Below are positions 38,478 to 45,981 of a DNA stretch of 64,000 nucleotides, piece after piece. Source of the DNA: Oscillatoriaceae cyanobacterium Prado104 (GTDB lineage: Bacteria > Cyanobacteriota > Cyanobacteriia > Cyanobacteriales > Microcoleaceae). The notes below the pieces were generated by a model that was not told where the DNA came from, ran no database searches, and saw nothing but the letters and a program-made list of their open reading frames with translations. The DNA is taken from contig JALOON010000003.1 of assembly GCA_025454405.1 (NCBI GenBank), positions 62,001 to 126,000 on the forward strand, read 5' to 3'. The position numbers were made by a program, and so were the translations under genes. Each line of letters opens with the position of its first letter. The first letter of the stretch is position 1.

Positions 38478-39998
38478 ATGATGCGATTGTCCGATACCGA
38501 TTTAAACATATCTGTTTTAGCCGTCACCCAGCACAAGATGGAAGAACGGGAAAATTTTCCAAATTTCCACTCTCATAAAACGAGCAATCGAGAATGGAAC
38601 AAGCCCTCAGATCCGGCAATGGAAAAATATCCCGCCAATCCCGAAACCGCCTGGAACAACAGCAGCAGCCCCGAACCCGCAGCAGAACCCCCGCAAACTC
38701 CTTCCAAAGCTGTCCTCGCACCTGCACCAGACGAAACACCAGAGACAGAAATAGGATTTCTGCCAGTTCTCAAAAACCGCAACTTTCTAGCCCTGTGGAG
38801 CGGTCAAGTATTTTCCCAACTAGCAGATAAAGTTTACCTCGTACTGACGATCGCCATTGCCGCCAGCAGATTTCAAGCCCCCGACCAAACCATACCCGCA
38901 GTGCTGTTCGGTGCCGCCGCCGGCGTCTACGTCGATAGGTGGTCGAAAAAAGCAGTCCTGGTAGCCACTAACCTGCTGCGGGGAGGCTTAGTATTAATGT
39001 TGCCCCTGCTGCTGTGGGCGTCCCAAGGCTGGGAACTCGGACAGTTGCCCTTGGGATTTTGCCTGCTGATGCTAGTGACGTTCCTAGTTTCCACCCTGAC
39101 ACAATTCTTTTCCCCAGCCGAACAAGCGGTGATTCCCCTGATCGTAGAACGCCGCCACCTGCTGGCAGCCAACTCGCTCTACACCACAACCATGATGGGT
39201 TCGGTAATTATCGGCTTTGCCGTCGGAGAACCCTTGCTAGCTTTGGCTGACACCCTCGTACACAACCTAGGTGGCGGACTCGGCATCGGCAAAGAATTAG
39301 CAGTAGGCGGCAGCTACGCCCTCGCCGGAGTGCTGCTGCTGTCAATGAAAACAGGAGAAAAAAACGAACCGGAACACGAACCGCCGCACCCCTGGGCAGA
39401 TTTGCAAGACGGGCTGCGCTACATCAGACACAAGCCCTCAGTCCGCAACGCTTTAATCCAACTGATAATTTTATTTTCGATATTCGCAGCCCTGACAATT
39501 GTTGCCGTGCGGCTGGCTGAAATTCTTCCCGGCATGAAAGCTTCGCAATTCGGGTTTTTGCTCGCTTCCGCCGGAGTCGGGATGGCAGCAGGGGCAGCGT
39601 CCGTGGGTTCTCTGGGTCGCAAATTGTCTCACTCCCAACTCAGTTTAATCGGTTCTGCCGGCATGTCAGCGGCTCTAATCGGTATGTCGGCATTCACGCA
39701 CAGTTTGTGGATGTCAGTGCTGTTAATTACCGTGTTGGGTTGGTTTGCCTCGTTAGTCGGCGTTCCCATGCAAACGACAATTCAAGCAGAAACGCCTGAA
39801 GAAATGCGGGGAAAAGTTTTCGGACTGCAAAACAATGCCACAAATATTGCTTTGAGTTTGCCGTTAGTTTTGGCTGGGGCCGCTGAAACATTTCTGGGTT
39901 TGCCGGCAGTATTTTTAGGTTTGGGCGTGTTAGCGATCGCGGGAGGTGTCTTAACCTGGTATATTTCCGGTAGCAATAGCAAAGCCGATCGAATTTGA
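38478..39998 (+). CDS. MFS transporter, EntS/MFS_3-like
   Basis: Major facilitator protein with about 11-12 hydrophobic helices after a long hydrophilic N-terminus (about 90 residues, Pro/Glu-rich). The start of the conserved part is FLPVLKNRNFLALWSGQVFS near residue 93. In relatives FQAPDQ is followed by a helix of about a dozen residues before TIPAVLFG; here the two are joined directly, so part of helix 2 appears deleted. Later blocks (VYVDRWSKKAVLVATNLLRG, MGSVIIGFAVGEPLLAL, EEMRGKVFGLQNNATNIALS) are normal. The start could also be at 38622 (MEKYPANPETAW). A drug or siderophore exporter is the usual annotation; the substrate is unknown. Confidence 0.85.
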   Translation: MMRLSDTDLNISVLAVTQHKMEERENFPNFHSHKTSNREWNKPSDPAMEKYPANPETAWNNSSSPEPAAEPPQTPSKAVLAPAPDETPETEIGFLPVLKNRNFLALWSGQVFSQLADKVYLVLTIAIAASRFQAPDQTIPAVLFGAAAGVYVDRWSKKAVLVATNLLRGGLVLMLPLLLWASQGWELGQLPLGFCLLMLVTFLVSTLTQFFSPAEQAVIPLIVERRHLLAANSLYTTTMMGSVIIGFAVGEPLLALADTLVHNLGGGLGIGKELAVGGSYALAGVLLLSMKTGEKNEPEHEPPHPWADLQDGLRYIRHKPSVRNALIQLIILFSIFAALTIVAVRLAEILPGMKASQFGFLLASAGVGMAAGAASVGSLGRKLSHSQLSLIGSAGMSAALIGMSAFTHSLWMSVLLITVLGWFASLVGVPMQTTIQAETPEEMRGKVFGLQNNATNIALSLPLVLAGAAETFLGLPAVFLGLGVLAIAGGVLTWYISGSNSKADRI

Positions 39999-40021
39999 AT
40001 AACAAACTCTGATTTACTTGA

Positions 40022-41245
40022 ATGCACATCGCTTGGTTGGGAAAAAAATCACCTTTTTGCGGTAACGTCACTTATTCGAGGGAAGTTACTAACGCACTTT
40101 TAGACCGAGGATATCAGGTCAGTTTCCTGCATTTTGCCCAAGAAGCAGAACTTGACACGGACAACGCAGCGTGGAATGTGGCTAATGGAAAATGGGGAAA
40201 AGGAATTTCTCAAACTCCTTTTTCTGGGTCACTTCCTGCAGCAAGTTGCAACGAAGTTTCTTTACCCTGTCTCTACAAGTCGCAAATTTACACGATCCCT
40301 ACTTTCAAATCGAGTAAAGTGCTGATGAAAGCGCTGCGGAGGCTGCAACCGGATATTGTTCACGCTTCGCTGACGCTTTCGCCTCTAGACTTTTTGCTGC
40401 CGGAAATCTGCCAAGAATTAAAGTTGCCTTTGGTGGCGACTTTTCACCCGCCGTTCGATCGCAAACTCCGCAATTTGACATCGGGAACCCAACACTTGAT
40501 GTATCAATTGTACGCTCCGTTTTTAGCTCATTACGACTGCACGATCGTGTTTTCTCAGATTCAGCGGGATATTTTGGTGCGCCTGGGAGTCCCGGAAGAA
40601 CGGGTAGCGGTGATTCCCAACGGCGTAGATGCGATTAAGTATTCTCCCGGACCTTCTTCGTTGAAATCGGAGTTGGGGGCCGATCGAATTTTTGTGTATC
40701 AGGGCCGGATTGCGCCGGAGAAGAATGTCGAGGCGCTGCTGAAGGCCTGGAAACAGTGCGATTTGGGCCCGAGAAACCTGCTGGCGATCGTGGGCGACGG
40801 GCCCCTAGCTGCTTCGCTGCAACTGTTTTACGGTGAAGATGAGGGCATTGTCTGGCTGGGTTTTATTGCTGATGAGGACCGCCGGATCGAGATTTTGCGG
40901 GGGGCGGACGTGTTTGTGTTGCCTTCTTTGGTGGAGGGGCTGTCGCTGTCGCTGCTGGAAGCGATGGCTTGCGGTTTGGCTTGTTTGGCGACGGATGCGG
41001 GCGCTGACGGCGAGGCTTTGGAGTCTGGGGCGGGGGTAGTTTTGCACACTCAGCGGGTGCGCAGTCAGTTGCAAACTTTGTTACCCCTGTTTTGCGATCA
41101 CCCGGAGATGGCGGTGATGTTGGGCCAAAAGGCGAGGCAGCGGGCGCTCGATCGCTATACTTTGAGTCAAAATATTACTGAGTTGGAAAACTTGTATGCG
41201 GGGGTTTTGCAGCACCAGCAAATGCCGATTCGGGGATTGGCTTAA
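40022..41245 (+). CDS. glycosyltransferase family 4
   Basis: Retaining GT-B glycosyltransferase. N-terminal glycine-containing start (MHIAWLGKKSPFCGNVTYS), a first Rossmann-like half, then VIPNGVDAIKYSP and the donor-binding half with FVYQGRIAPEKNVEALLKAW, LAIVGDGPLAASLQ and the E-x7-E region VLPSLVEGLSLSLLEAMACG. The substrate may be a lipid or polysaccharide acceptor; cyanobacteria have many GT4 proteins. It starts 23 bases after the MFS gene, so co-transcription is likely. 407 residues. The C-terminal part is encoded by distinctly GC-rich codons. Confidence 0.92.
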   Translation: MHIAWLGKKSPFCGNVTYSREVTNALLDRGYQVSFLHFAQEAELDTDNAAWNVANGKWGKGISQTPFSGSLPAASCNEVSLPCLYKSQIYTIPTFKSSKVLMKALRRLQPDIVHASLTLSPLDFLLPEICQELKLPLVATFHPPFDRKLRNLTSGTQHLMYQLYAPFLAHYDCTIVFSQIQRDILVRLGVPEERVAVIPNGVDAIKYSPGPSSLKSELGADRIFVYQGRIAPEKNVEALLKAWKQCDLGPRNLLAIVGDGPLAASLQLFYGEDEGIVWLGFIADEDRRIEILRGADVFVLPSLVEGLSLSLLEAMACGLACLATDAGADGEALESGAGVVLHTQRVRSQLQTLLPLFCDHPEMAVMLGQKARQRALDRYTLSQNITELENLYAGVLQHQQMPIRGLA

Positions 41246-41295
41246 CAGAAGGATGGAATTGCAAATCATTTAGGATTTCTGTAATAGAATCGGGC

Positions 41296-41328
41296 AAGCG
41301 ATCGAACTTCGATCGCTTCTGCTTTTTC
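41296..41328 (+). terminator. terminator after the glycosyltransferase gene
   Basis: AAGCGATCG (41296-41304), AACTT loop, CGATCGCTT (41310-41318), then CTGCTTTTT. The stem is built from HIP1-like GCGATCG halves. Confidence 0.65.
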
Positions 41329-41380
41329 GCTCGAATTCGCAATTGCTATAATATGACAAAATTGGATGCAGGCAGATATT

Positions 41381-41944
41381 ATGACGGCAACAAAAGCAAA
41401 AACTTGGACAGTTGAAGAATATCACCGCATGATTGAAGCTGGTATTCTCAATGAGGATAATAAAATTGAACTGCTCGACGGTAGAATTGTTGAAATGAGC
41501 GCGCAAACACCTCCCCATGCTGCTACAACCCAGCGATCGTCAGATTTTATCAAAGAATTACTTGCCGGACAAGCTCACATTCGGACGCAGTTACCAATTA
41601 CTTTAACAACTTCGGAACCAGAACCAGATATAGCTGTTGTGGCGATCGACCCGCATGGTTACGCAACTCATCATCCAAATCCAAGCGAAATTTTCCTGTT
41701 AATTGAGGTTTCTTATTCGACACTACAAATCGATCGCTACGAAAAAGCTCCGATTTATTCTCGGGCAAATATTGCTGAATATTGGGTTTTGGATGCAGTC
41801 GATCGCGAGGCATATATTTATCGACATCCGGGACCGCAAGGTTATCAATCTGAAGTTGTGCTTCAGGATAATGCTATAATTAGAATGCTAGCTTTTCCCG
41901 CAATTGAAATTAATTTGTCGGAACTGTTTTTGCCCGTGCTATAA
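41381..41944 (+). CDS. Uma2 family endonuclease (DUF820)
   Basis: A restriction-endonuclease-fold protein of the family that is strongly expanded in filamentous cyanobacteria. WTVEEYHRMIEAGIL, ELLDGRIVEMSAQTPPHA, EPEPDIAVVA (the catalytic P-D of PD-(D/E)XK), then FLLIEVSYSTLQIDRYEKAP, in which the E and the downstream K complete the nuclease core, and YWVLDAVDREAYIYRHP. All active-site residues are in place. 187 residues from MTATKAK; an upstream ATG would add five. Cellular role unknown; many copies seem to spread with mobile elements. Confidence 0.9.
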   Translation: MTATKAKTWTVEEYHRMIEAGILNEDNKIELLDGRIVEMSAQTPPHAATTQRSSDFIKELLAGQAHIRTQLPITLTTSEPEPDIAVVAIDPHGYATHHPNPSEIFLLIEVSYSTLQIDRYEKAPIYSRANIAEYWVLDAVDREAYIYRHPGPQGYQSEVVLQDNAIIRMLAFPAIEINLSELFLPVL

Positions 41945-41988
41945 GTTCGCAATCTCGATATTCGTTTTACATTATTAACTTACATAAT

Positions 41989-42249
41989 TTAACTGTCTCG
42001 ATCGTCCCAAAGATAGCCTCGATCGGCAAAACGACCCAAAAACAAAACTAGGAAATCTCTCGCCGCCGCTTTGTCAATCTTGTCTAATGCTGCAACAATG
42101 TCGGGAATTGTCTCAGCTAGAGGATCTCTCTTCTCGTTCACCCAGTGGTTGACGGTCGATCGCCCTATATCCATTGCGATCGCCAGTTGGTTTTGGCTGA
42201 TGCCGTAAGTTTCTAGTACCTGTTTTAAGGCTTTTCCAGATCTTCCCAA
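41989..42249 (-). CDS. XRE-type regulator, tandem copy 2
   Basis: 86-residue helix-turn-helix protein: GKALKQVLETYGISQNQLAI, AMDIGRSTVNHWVNEKRDPL, then a helical tail (IVAALDKIDKAAARDFLVLF) with a conserved FADR. It is a close paralogue of the neighbouring 42256-42516 gene, lies six bases after it, and is surely co-transcribed. The two start GKALKQVL...YGISQN identically, so this is a tandem duplication with divergence in the recognition helix (GRSTVNHW against NRSTVYQW). Confidence 0.88.
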   Translation of the reverse strand: MGRSGKALKQVLETYGISQNQLAIAMDIGRSTVNHWVNEKRDPLAETIPDIVAALDKIDKAAARDFLVLFLGRFADRGYLWDDRDS

Positions 42250-42255
42250 TTCCTG

Positions 42256-42516
42256 TTAACTATTATCCTCATTTTGAAAATTATTTCTATCAGGAAGTCG
42301 CTCCAGATACAGATTGATAAAATCTTCTGCAGCAGACTCATCAATAGTTTCTAAAGCTTTGACAATTTCCGTTACCGCTTCAGCCAGCGGATCGCTGGCT
42401 TCGTTTACCCACTGGTAAACTGTAGAGCGATTAATGCCCATTGTCACCGCGAGGCGATTTTGGCTGATGCCGTAAGTTCCCAAGACTTGCTTGAGTGCTT
42501 TTCCTGCTTTTCCCAT
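42256..42516 (-). CDS. XRE-type regulator, tandem copy 1
   Basis: 86-residue Cro/CI-like protein: GKALKQVLGTYGISQNRLAV, TMGINRSTVYQWVNEASDPL, then VTEIVKALETIDESAAEDFI with a C-terminal YLERLPDRN. First gene of the two-gene unit that faces the small plus-strand gene at 42628. The two identical 20-bp palindromes between the starts are good operator candidates for this protein or its paralogue. Confidence 0.88.
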   Translation of the reverse strand: MGKAGKALKQVLGTYGISQNRLAVTMGINRSTVYQWVNEASDPLAEAVTEIVKALETIDESAAEDFINLYLERLPDRNNFQNEDNS

Positions 42517-42551
42517 GCCTCCAATCTTCTCAGAGGAATTCGATCGCGTAA

Positions 42552-42603
42552 ATGTTTGTAGTTACAAACATACTTGCAGTAAGATGTTTGTAGTTACAAA
42601 CAT
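42552..42603. promoter_or_regulatory. two identical 20-bp palindromic operators
   Basis: ATGTTTGTAGTTACAAACAT occurs twice without a mismatch, at 42552-42571 and 42584-42603. Each has 9-bp arms around GT. The start-to-start distance is 32 bp, about three helical turns, so two dimers would bind on the same face of the DNA. The sites lie between the divergent starts at 42516 (minus) and 42628 (plus). Confidence 0.85.
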
Positions 42604-42627
42604 TACTGAGAAACGCGGTAAAACCTT

Positions 42628-42882
42628 ATGTCAGAGAAAATACCTGCACAGACCGATCGAACACCTGCGGTGTCTGTAGCCGACGTGTTAGGGAATTTGG
42701 GCAAGCCGGCCAACCGAATGATTTTGGTCGGCGATCCTAAATGGGTTAACGGAATCATTCACAGCTTGCACAGTTTTGGTATAGCTGAAGTGGGTACGTG
42801 GAGCAAGTTGACGCGAACGCGCAATCCAGGAGAAGTGATTAGCATCCTGAAGCGTTCCAGAAAGCAACCCGATCGAACTTGA
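42628..42882 (+). CDS. small hypothetical protein divergent from the XRE pair
   Basis: 84 residues, not recognised: a short polar N-terminus, then VADVLGNLGKPANRMILVGD, PKWVNGIIHSLHSFGIAEVG, and a basic tail (ILKRSRKQPDRT). Its start is 24 bases downstream of the second palindrome, so its expression is probably set by the XRE proteins. It has no toxin-like motif that can be named. Confidence 0.6.
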   Translation: MSEKIPAQTDRTPAVSVADVLGNLGKPANRMILVGDPKWVNGIIHSLHSFGIAEVGTWSKLTRTRNPGEVISILKRSRKQPDRT

Positions 42883-42985
42883 AAAATTTTGTGGACGATC
42901 GCACTTTTGAGATAGGGGGTGGGGAGATGGGGAGAATTTTTTTTCTTCCCTCTTCCAAGTGCGATCGTAAATTGTCGCGGGGGCT

Positions 42986-43050
42986 GGGTGAAGCATTTGG
43001 ACATGAGATCGAAACTGGGAGACAGGAATTGTCGCCCAAATGCTTCACCC
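42986..43050. repeat. perfect 15-bp inverted repeat element
   Basis: GGGTGAAGCATTTGG (42986-43000) and CCAAATGCTTCACCC (43036-43050) form a perfect inverted repeat with a 35-base spacer. It looks like a miniature mobile or REP-type element; no coding content. Confidence 0.85.
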
Positions 43051-43069
43051 CTACGGTTTGCTCAATTTT

Positions 43070-43192
43070 TCCTTCTTCCTTCTTCCAACTTCGGTATTCC
43101 TTCTGACTTTTGACCCAGTTCCTACGGATAATTCATCCGTGTATCCGTGTCATAATCCGTGTCGTGCCTTCCTTCTTCCTTCGTATCAACTA
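43070..43192. repeat. TTCCTTC and ATCCGTGT tracts
   Basis: TTCCTTCTTCC, then GGATAATTCATCCGTGTATC and ATAATCCGTGTCGTGCC. The CCGTGT motif recurs at 57420-57560 and at about 58160-58195. Confidence 0.7.
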
Positions 43193-43768
43193 TCAACGCA
43201 GCATCCCCATTAAAGTATCCTGCGGTATAGAAGTAGGATTCATCAAAAACGCAGCCGCCCTTTTTGCCATATTTTCAGATAACTGAATTTGTTTCAACTC
43301 AACCAAACCTTCACTGACAAAAGAATCCCTTAAAGCCGCTTTTTCTCCGCTGTTAAAAACAGTTTCGTAAAACACCTCGCGAATCCCAGCAGAAATGACT
43401 AATTTCAAACAATAAATGCAGGGTTCTAAAGTAACGTAAATGCTCGCCCCGCCTGTAGAAATTCCGTGTTTTGCTGCTTGGGCGATCGCGTTTGCTTCAG
43501 CGTGAACGGCCCTTGAGGGCAAGATTTTGCTGGCGTCGCAACTGTCCAAACCGGGATAGCAAAAACCTTGAGCAGTGCAGTGTACCGAACCCGATGGCGA
43601 ACCGTTGTAACCCGTTGCCAAAATTTGCCTGTCTTTAACTATTACCGCACCGACAGGAAAAGCCAAACAAGTCGATCGAGTTGCTGCCAACTTTGCCATC
43701 ATTAAAAAGTATTCGTCCCAATTCGGTCGGTTTTCTTCTAAATTCATCAAAGCTTCTTCTAAGTTCAT
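43193..43768 (-). CDS. dCMP deaminase-like protein
   Basis: Zinc-dependent cytidine/deoxycytidylate deaminase, which converts dCMP to dUMP. Zinc ligands and catalytic glutamate are in HAEANAIAQ (near residue 96) and PCIYCLKLV (near 122). The N-terminal part NWDEYFLMMAKLAATRSTCL matches ComE-type dCMP deaminases. The start overlaps the stop of the preceding thymidylate synthase gene as ATGA (43768-43765), a sign of translational coupling; the longer frame starting at 43921 lies inside that gene and is rejected. It has a curious direct repeat at its start, MNLEEALMNLEEN. Substrate by family: dCMP. Confidence 0.88.
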   Translation of the reverse strand: MNLEEALMNLEENRPNWDEYFLMMAKLAATRSTCLAFPVGAVIVKDRQILATGYNGSPSGSVHCTAQGFCYPGLDSCDASKILPSRAVHAEANAIAQAAKHGISTGGASIYVTLEPCIYCLKLVISAGIREVFYETVFNSGEKAALRDSFVSEGLVELKQIQLSENMAKRAAAFLMNPTSIPQDTLMGMLR

Positions 43769-45294
43769 CGCGCATCCTGAATGTATTGCTTGCCAGTTTT
43801 CAAACACTCCGCAGCCTTCTGCAATTCTATTCCCAAATAACCGATGTGTTCTGGTTGAATTGCCGGGGAAGCCGCACAAATTTCCCGCACTAACTTGAGA
43901 GGGTTTTTGCCAGAATAACAAGTCACAGCTTCGCCGCTGCCGGGAGTTGTTTGCGTCACCACGATGCGATCGCCCGCTAATTCAACTAAAAAATTGCCAG
44001 CCGCATCGAAAAAATCTCGATCTTGGCAGATTTTAGCATATTGGTTTTGAATTAATTGTTCGGCATTTTCAAAGGTATCGTCGTACAAGTGGGCTGATTG
44101 GCTCAAAGTTATCAGCGGCCCCAAGGTCAAATTGTAATCGGAATGTTTGGCTATTTCGTCGCGAATGTGTTGCTGCAATGCCCGCAAACCCATCGCATTT
44201 GCCGGCCAAGCTGCAAACATATCGTTGCTGCGCAAAGTGGCAGTGAGGGATAGTTCGCCGTCTACAACTCGCACCCAAATGTGATTCAAACAAGGACTGC
44301 CGCTGTGTTGGTGGTCCGAGGAACCGTCGGGCCTTCTATTAATGTTTCCGCCCGCATCCCACAAGTTAATTACGGCGCTGGCTGCGTCAATTTCTTTAAT
44401 TAGTTTGGCAATAACTTCTGCGATTTGGTCGCGTCCGAACCACGATCGCATGCGCTGTCCGTAGGTGTATTTAATTCCTTCATTATAGGTTGCATCTTCG
44501 AGGATTTGCGGTTTGTATTGTTCGAGAAAAGTACGGTCGATCGGCAAGTAATTCGGTTCGGGAAAATAGAACTCTTCAGGTTCGTCGGTAATTACTGCCA
44601 TCAAATCAATTAATTCTTGCCACTGTCCGTCGTAACCTGTCGGTCGCAAGGTGCCGGTAGTCTTAATTCTGTGGATGATTTTTACCCAAGTTTCGGCGAT
44701 CGTTTTGCCTTCGATGCGGTGTCCGTATTTCTGTCCGGGCAGTACAGTCGGCACTGTTTCAACTAGCTCGAAAGTTGCCGGTTCTCCCCAAGGTTCCACA
44801 GGAGATTTTTGGGAAAAAATCTTGACAAAATTCACTGTTTCTGCTATATTTTCAGCTACTTTAAGTTCGATCGAACTCCGCAATCTTTCTAAAGCAGGGG
44901 CTGCTATTTCAAGATCGATGCAGCCGAAAACAGCAGATTTAATTACCCAACAATCTCTACCTGTATCGCTTTTTCCTGCTGCAAAACCGTTGCGAAAAAA
45001 ATCGATCGCGCACTGACAAGCACCGGAATTGCGGTCTTCTTTAGTAGCATTGAGAATTACTAAAAAGCGGACATGGGGATTGTAGAGCAAGTTTCTAATT
45101 AAGAAATTAATGCCGCGAGTGGGAGAGTAAAGTTGTCCGATCGCGGCAAATTCGCTAGGCTGTAAATGTTTGCCGATCGCGCTTTTTACCGTCCAGCCGC
45201 TAACAACTGCTGTTTGCCCCGTCCCGCAAATTAATTGATTCGGTTTGTAGAGAGCTTTGTACTCAAATTTACTGGCAAGATTTGTGATGTTCAT
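43765..45294 (-). CDS. thymidylate synthase (ThyA-type) with extra N- and C-terminal domains
   Basis: Converts dUMP to dTMP with methylene-tetrahydrofolate. The central ThyA domain (about residues 190-420) has the catalytic cysteine in SGSPCLNHIWVRVVDGELSL and the substrate-binding RSNDMFAAWPANAMG. The N-terminal part (YKALYKPNQLICGTGQTAVV, GQLYSPTRGINFLIRNLLYN) resembles MtrA/tetrahydromethanopterin S-methyltransferase-like domains. The C-terminal end (FDAAGNFLVEL ... HIGYLGIELQKAAECLKTGK) looks like DUF4346. An ATG at 45294 (MNITNLASKFEYKAL) is chosen; the frame is open to 45390 but without conservation I can see. It overlaps the dCMP deaminase gene, so the unit carries dCMP to dUMP to dTMP. 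Confidence 0.85.
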   Translation of the reverse strand: MNITNLASKFEYKALYKPNQLICGTGQTAVVSGWTVKSAIGKHLQPSEFAAIGQLYSPTRGINFLIRNLLYNPHVRFLVILNATKEDRNSGACQCAIDFFRNGFAAGKSDTGRDCWVIKSAVFGCIDLEIAAPALERLRSSIELKVAENIAETVNFVKIFSQKSPVEPWGEPATFELVETVPTVLPGQKYGHRIEGKTIAETWVKIIHRIKTTGTLRPTGYDGQWQELIDLMAVITDEPEEFYFPEPNYLPIDRTFLEQYKPQILEDATYNEGIKYTYGQRMRSWFGRDQIAEVIAKLIKEIDAASAVINLWDAGGNINRRPDGSSDHQHSGSPCLNHIWVRVVDGELSLTATLRSNDMFAAWPANAMGLRALQQHIRDEIAKHSDYNLTLGPLITLSQSAHLYDDTFENAEQLIQNQYAKICQDRDFFDAAGNFLVELAGDRIVVTQTTPGSGEAVTCYSGKNPLKLVREICAASPAIQPEHIGYLGIELQKAAECLKTGKQYIQDAR

Positions 45295-45981
45295 CCTGAA
45301 AACATATTTGCACCGTTCCTTACTATACCAACAGGAGGGAGTATTTTCGCTAAGAAAGCGATCGCAACATTGAATAGTTGTGAATGCCAAAGACCCAGTT
45401 AGGGGAAAATCGCCTGATTATAAGTATTTTCACCTAAGAAGCCAACTATCTTAATGCTCCAAAAGCTTACTAAATCAAGGTTTGAGATTGAGTACCTACC
45501 GCCGTTCCAGCTACTTCTGCAATCTTCCATTTTCCATCTTCAATTTTCCATCTCTATTCTTCTTACCAGAGAGATTGACGCAGCAATCGAGTTCTCGATC
45601 GTCCGGCGCATGTCCTAATTGAAGCTCAACATTAAAACCCAGCATTTAACAGTTAGATATTGCCGGGAAGTCGCTCGATCGTTACACTTAAGAAGGATTT
45701 TAATAAAAATATCATCGCACGGCACTCTAGATAGCACTCTGGACTGCTCTTTTTGCCGCAAGTAGAAAGCAGCCTCAGTTTCTGGCAAAAGCAGCGATGA
45801 GACAGTCCTCTATATTAAGATAGAGAAGCAAGAATGTGAAATTACTAGAAATATTTAACATCCCGCTGAGGTGAGAATTGCCAGCGGTTCACGCGGGCGG
45901 AGCGAAGCGGAGAGGATCGACTCAACAGTTTTTAGCAAATTAATTAGCGGTTACAGCCACTCCGATCGCGGGTAGGAATCA
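45295..45981. other. gene-free stretch between divergent genes
   Basis: Between the ThyA start and the hybrid kinase. It contains ATTTTCCATCTTCAATTTTC-type repeats (about 45525-45560), a CCTCTAT-ATTAAG-ATAGAG hairpin (about 45808-45826), and GGCGGAGCGAAGCGGAG shortly before the kinase gene. No gene recognised. Confidence 0.4.

Noticed and set aside
43769..43921. N-terminal extension of dCMP deaminase
   Set aside because: Lies in the coding sequence of the thymidylate synthase in another frame; ATGA overlap gives a better start.
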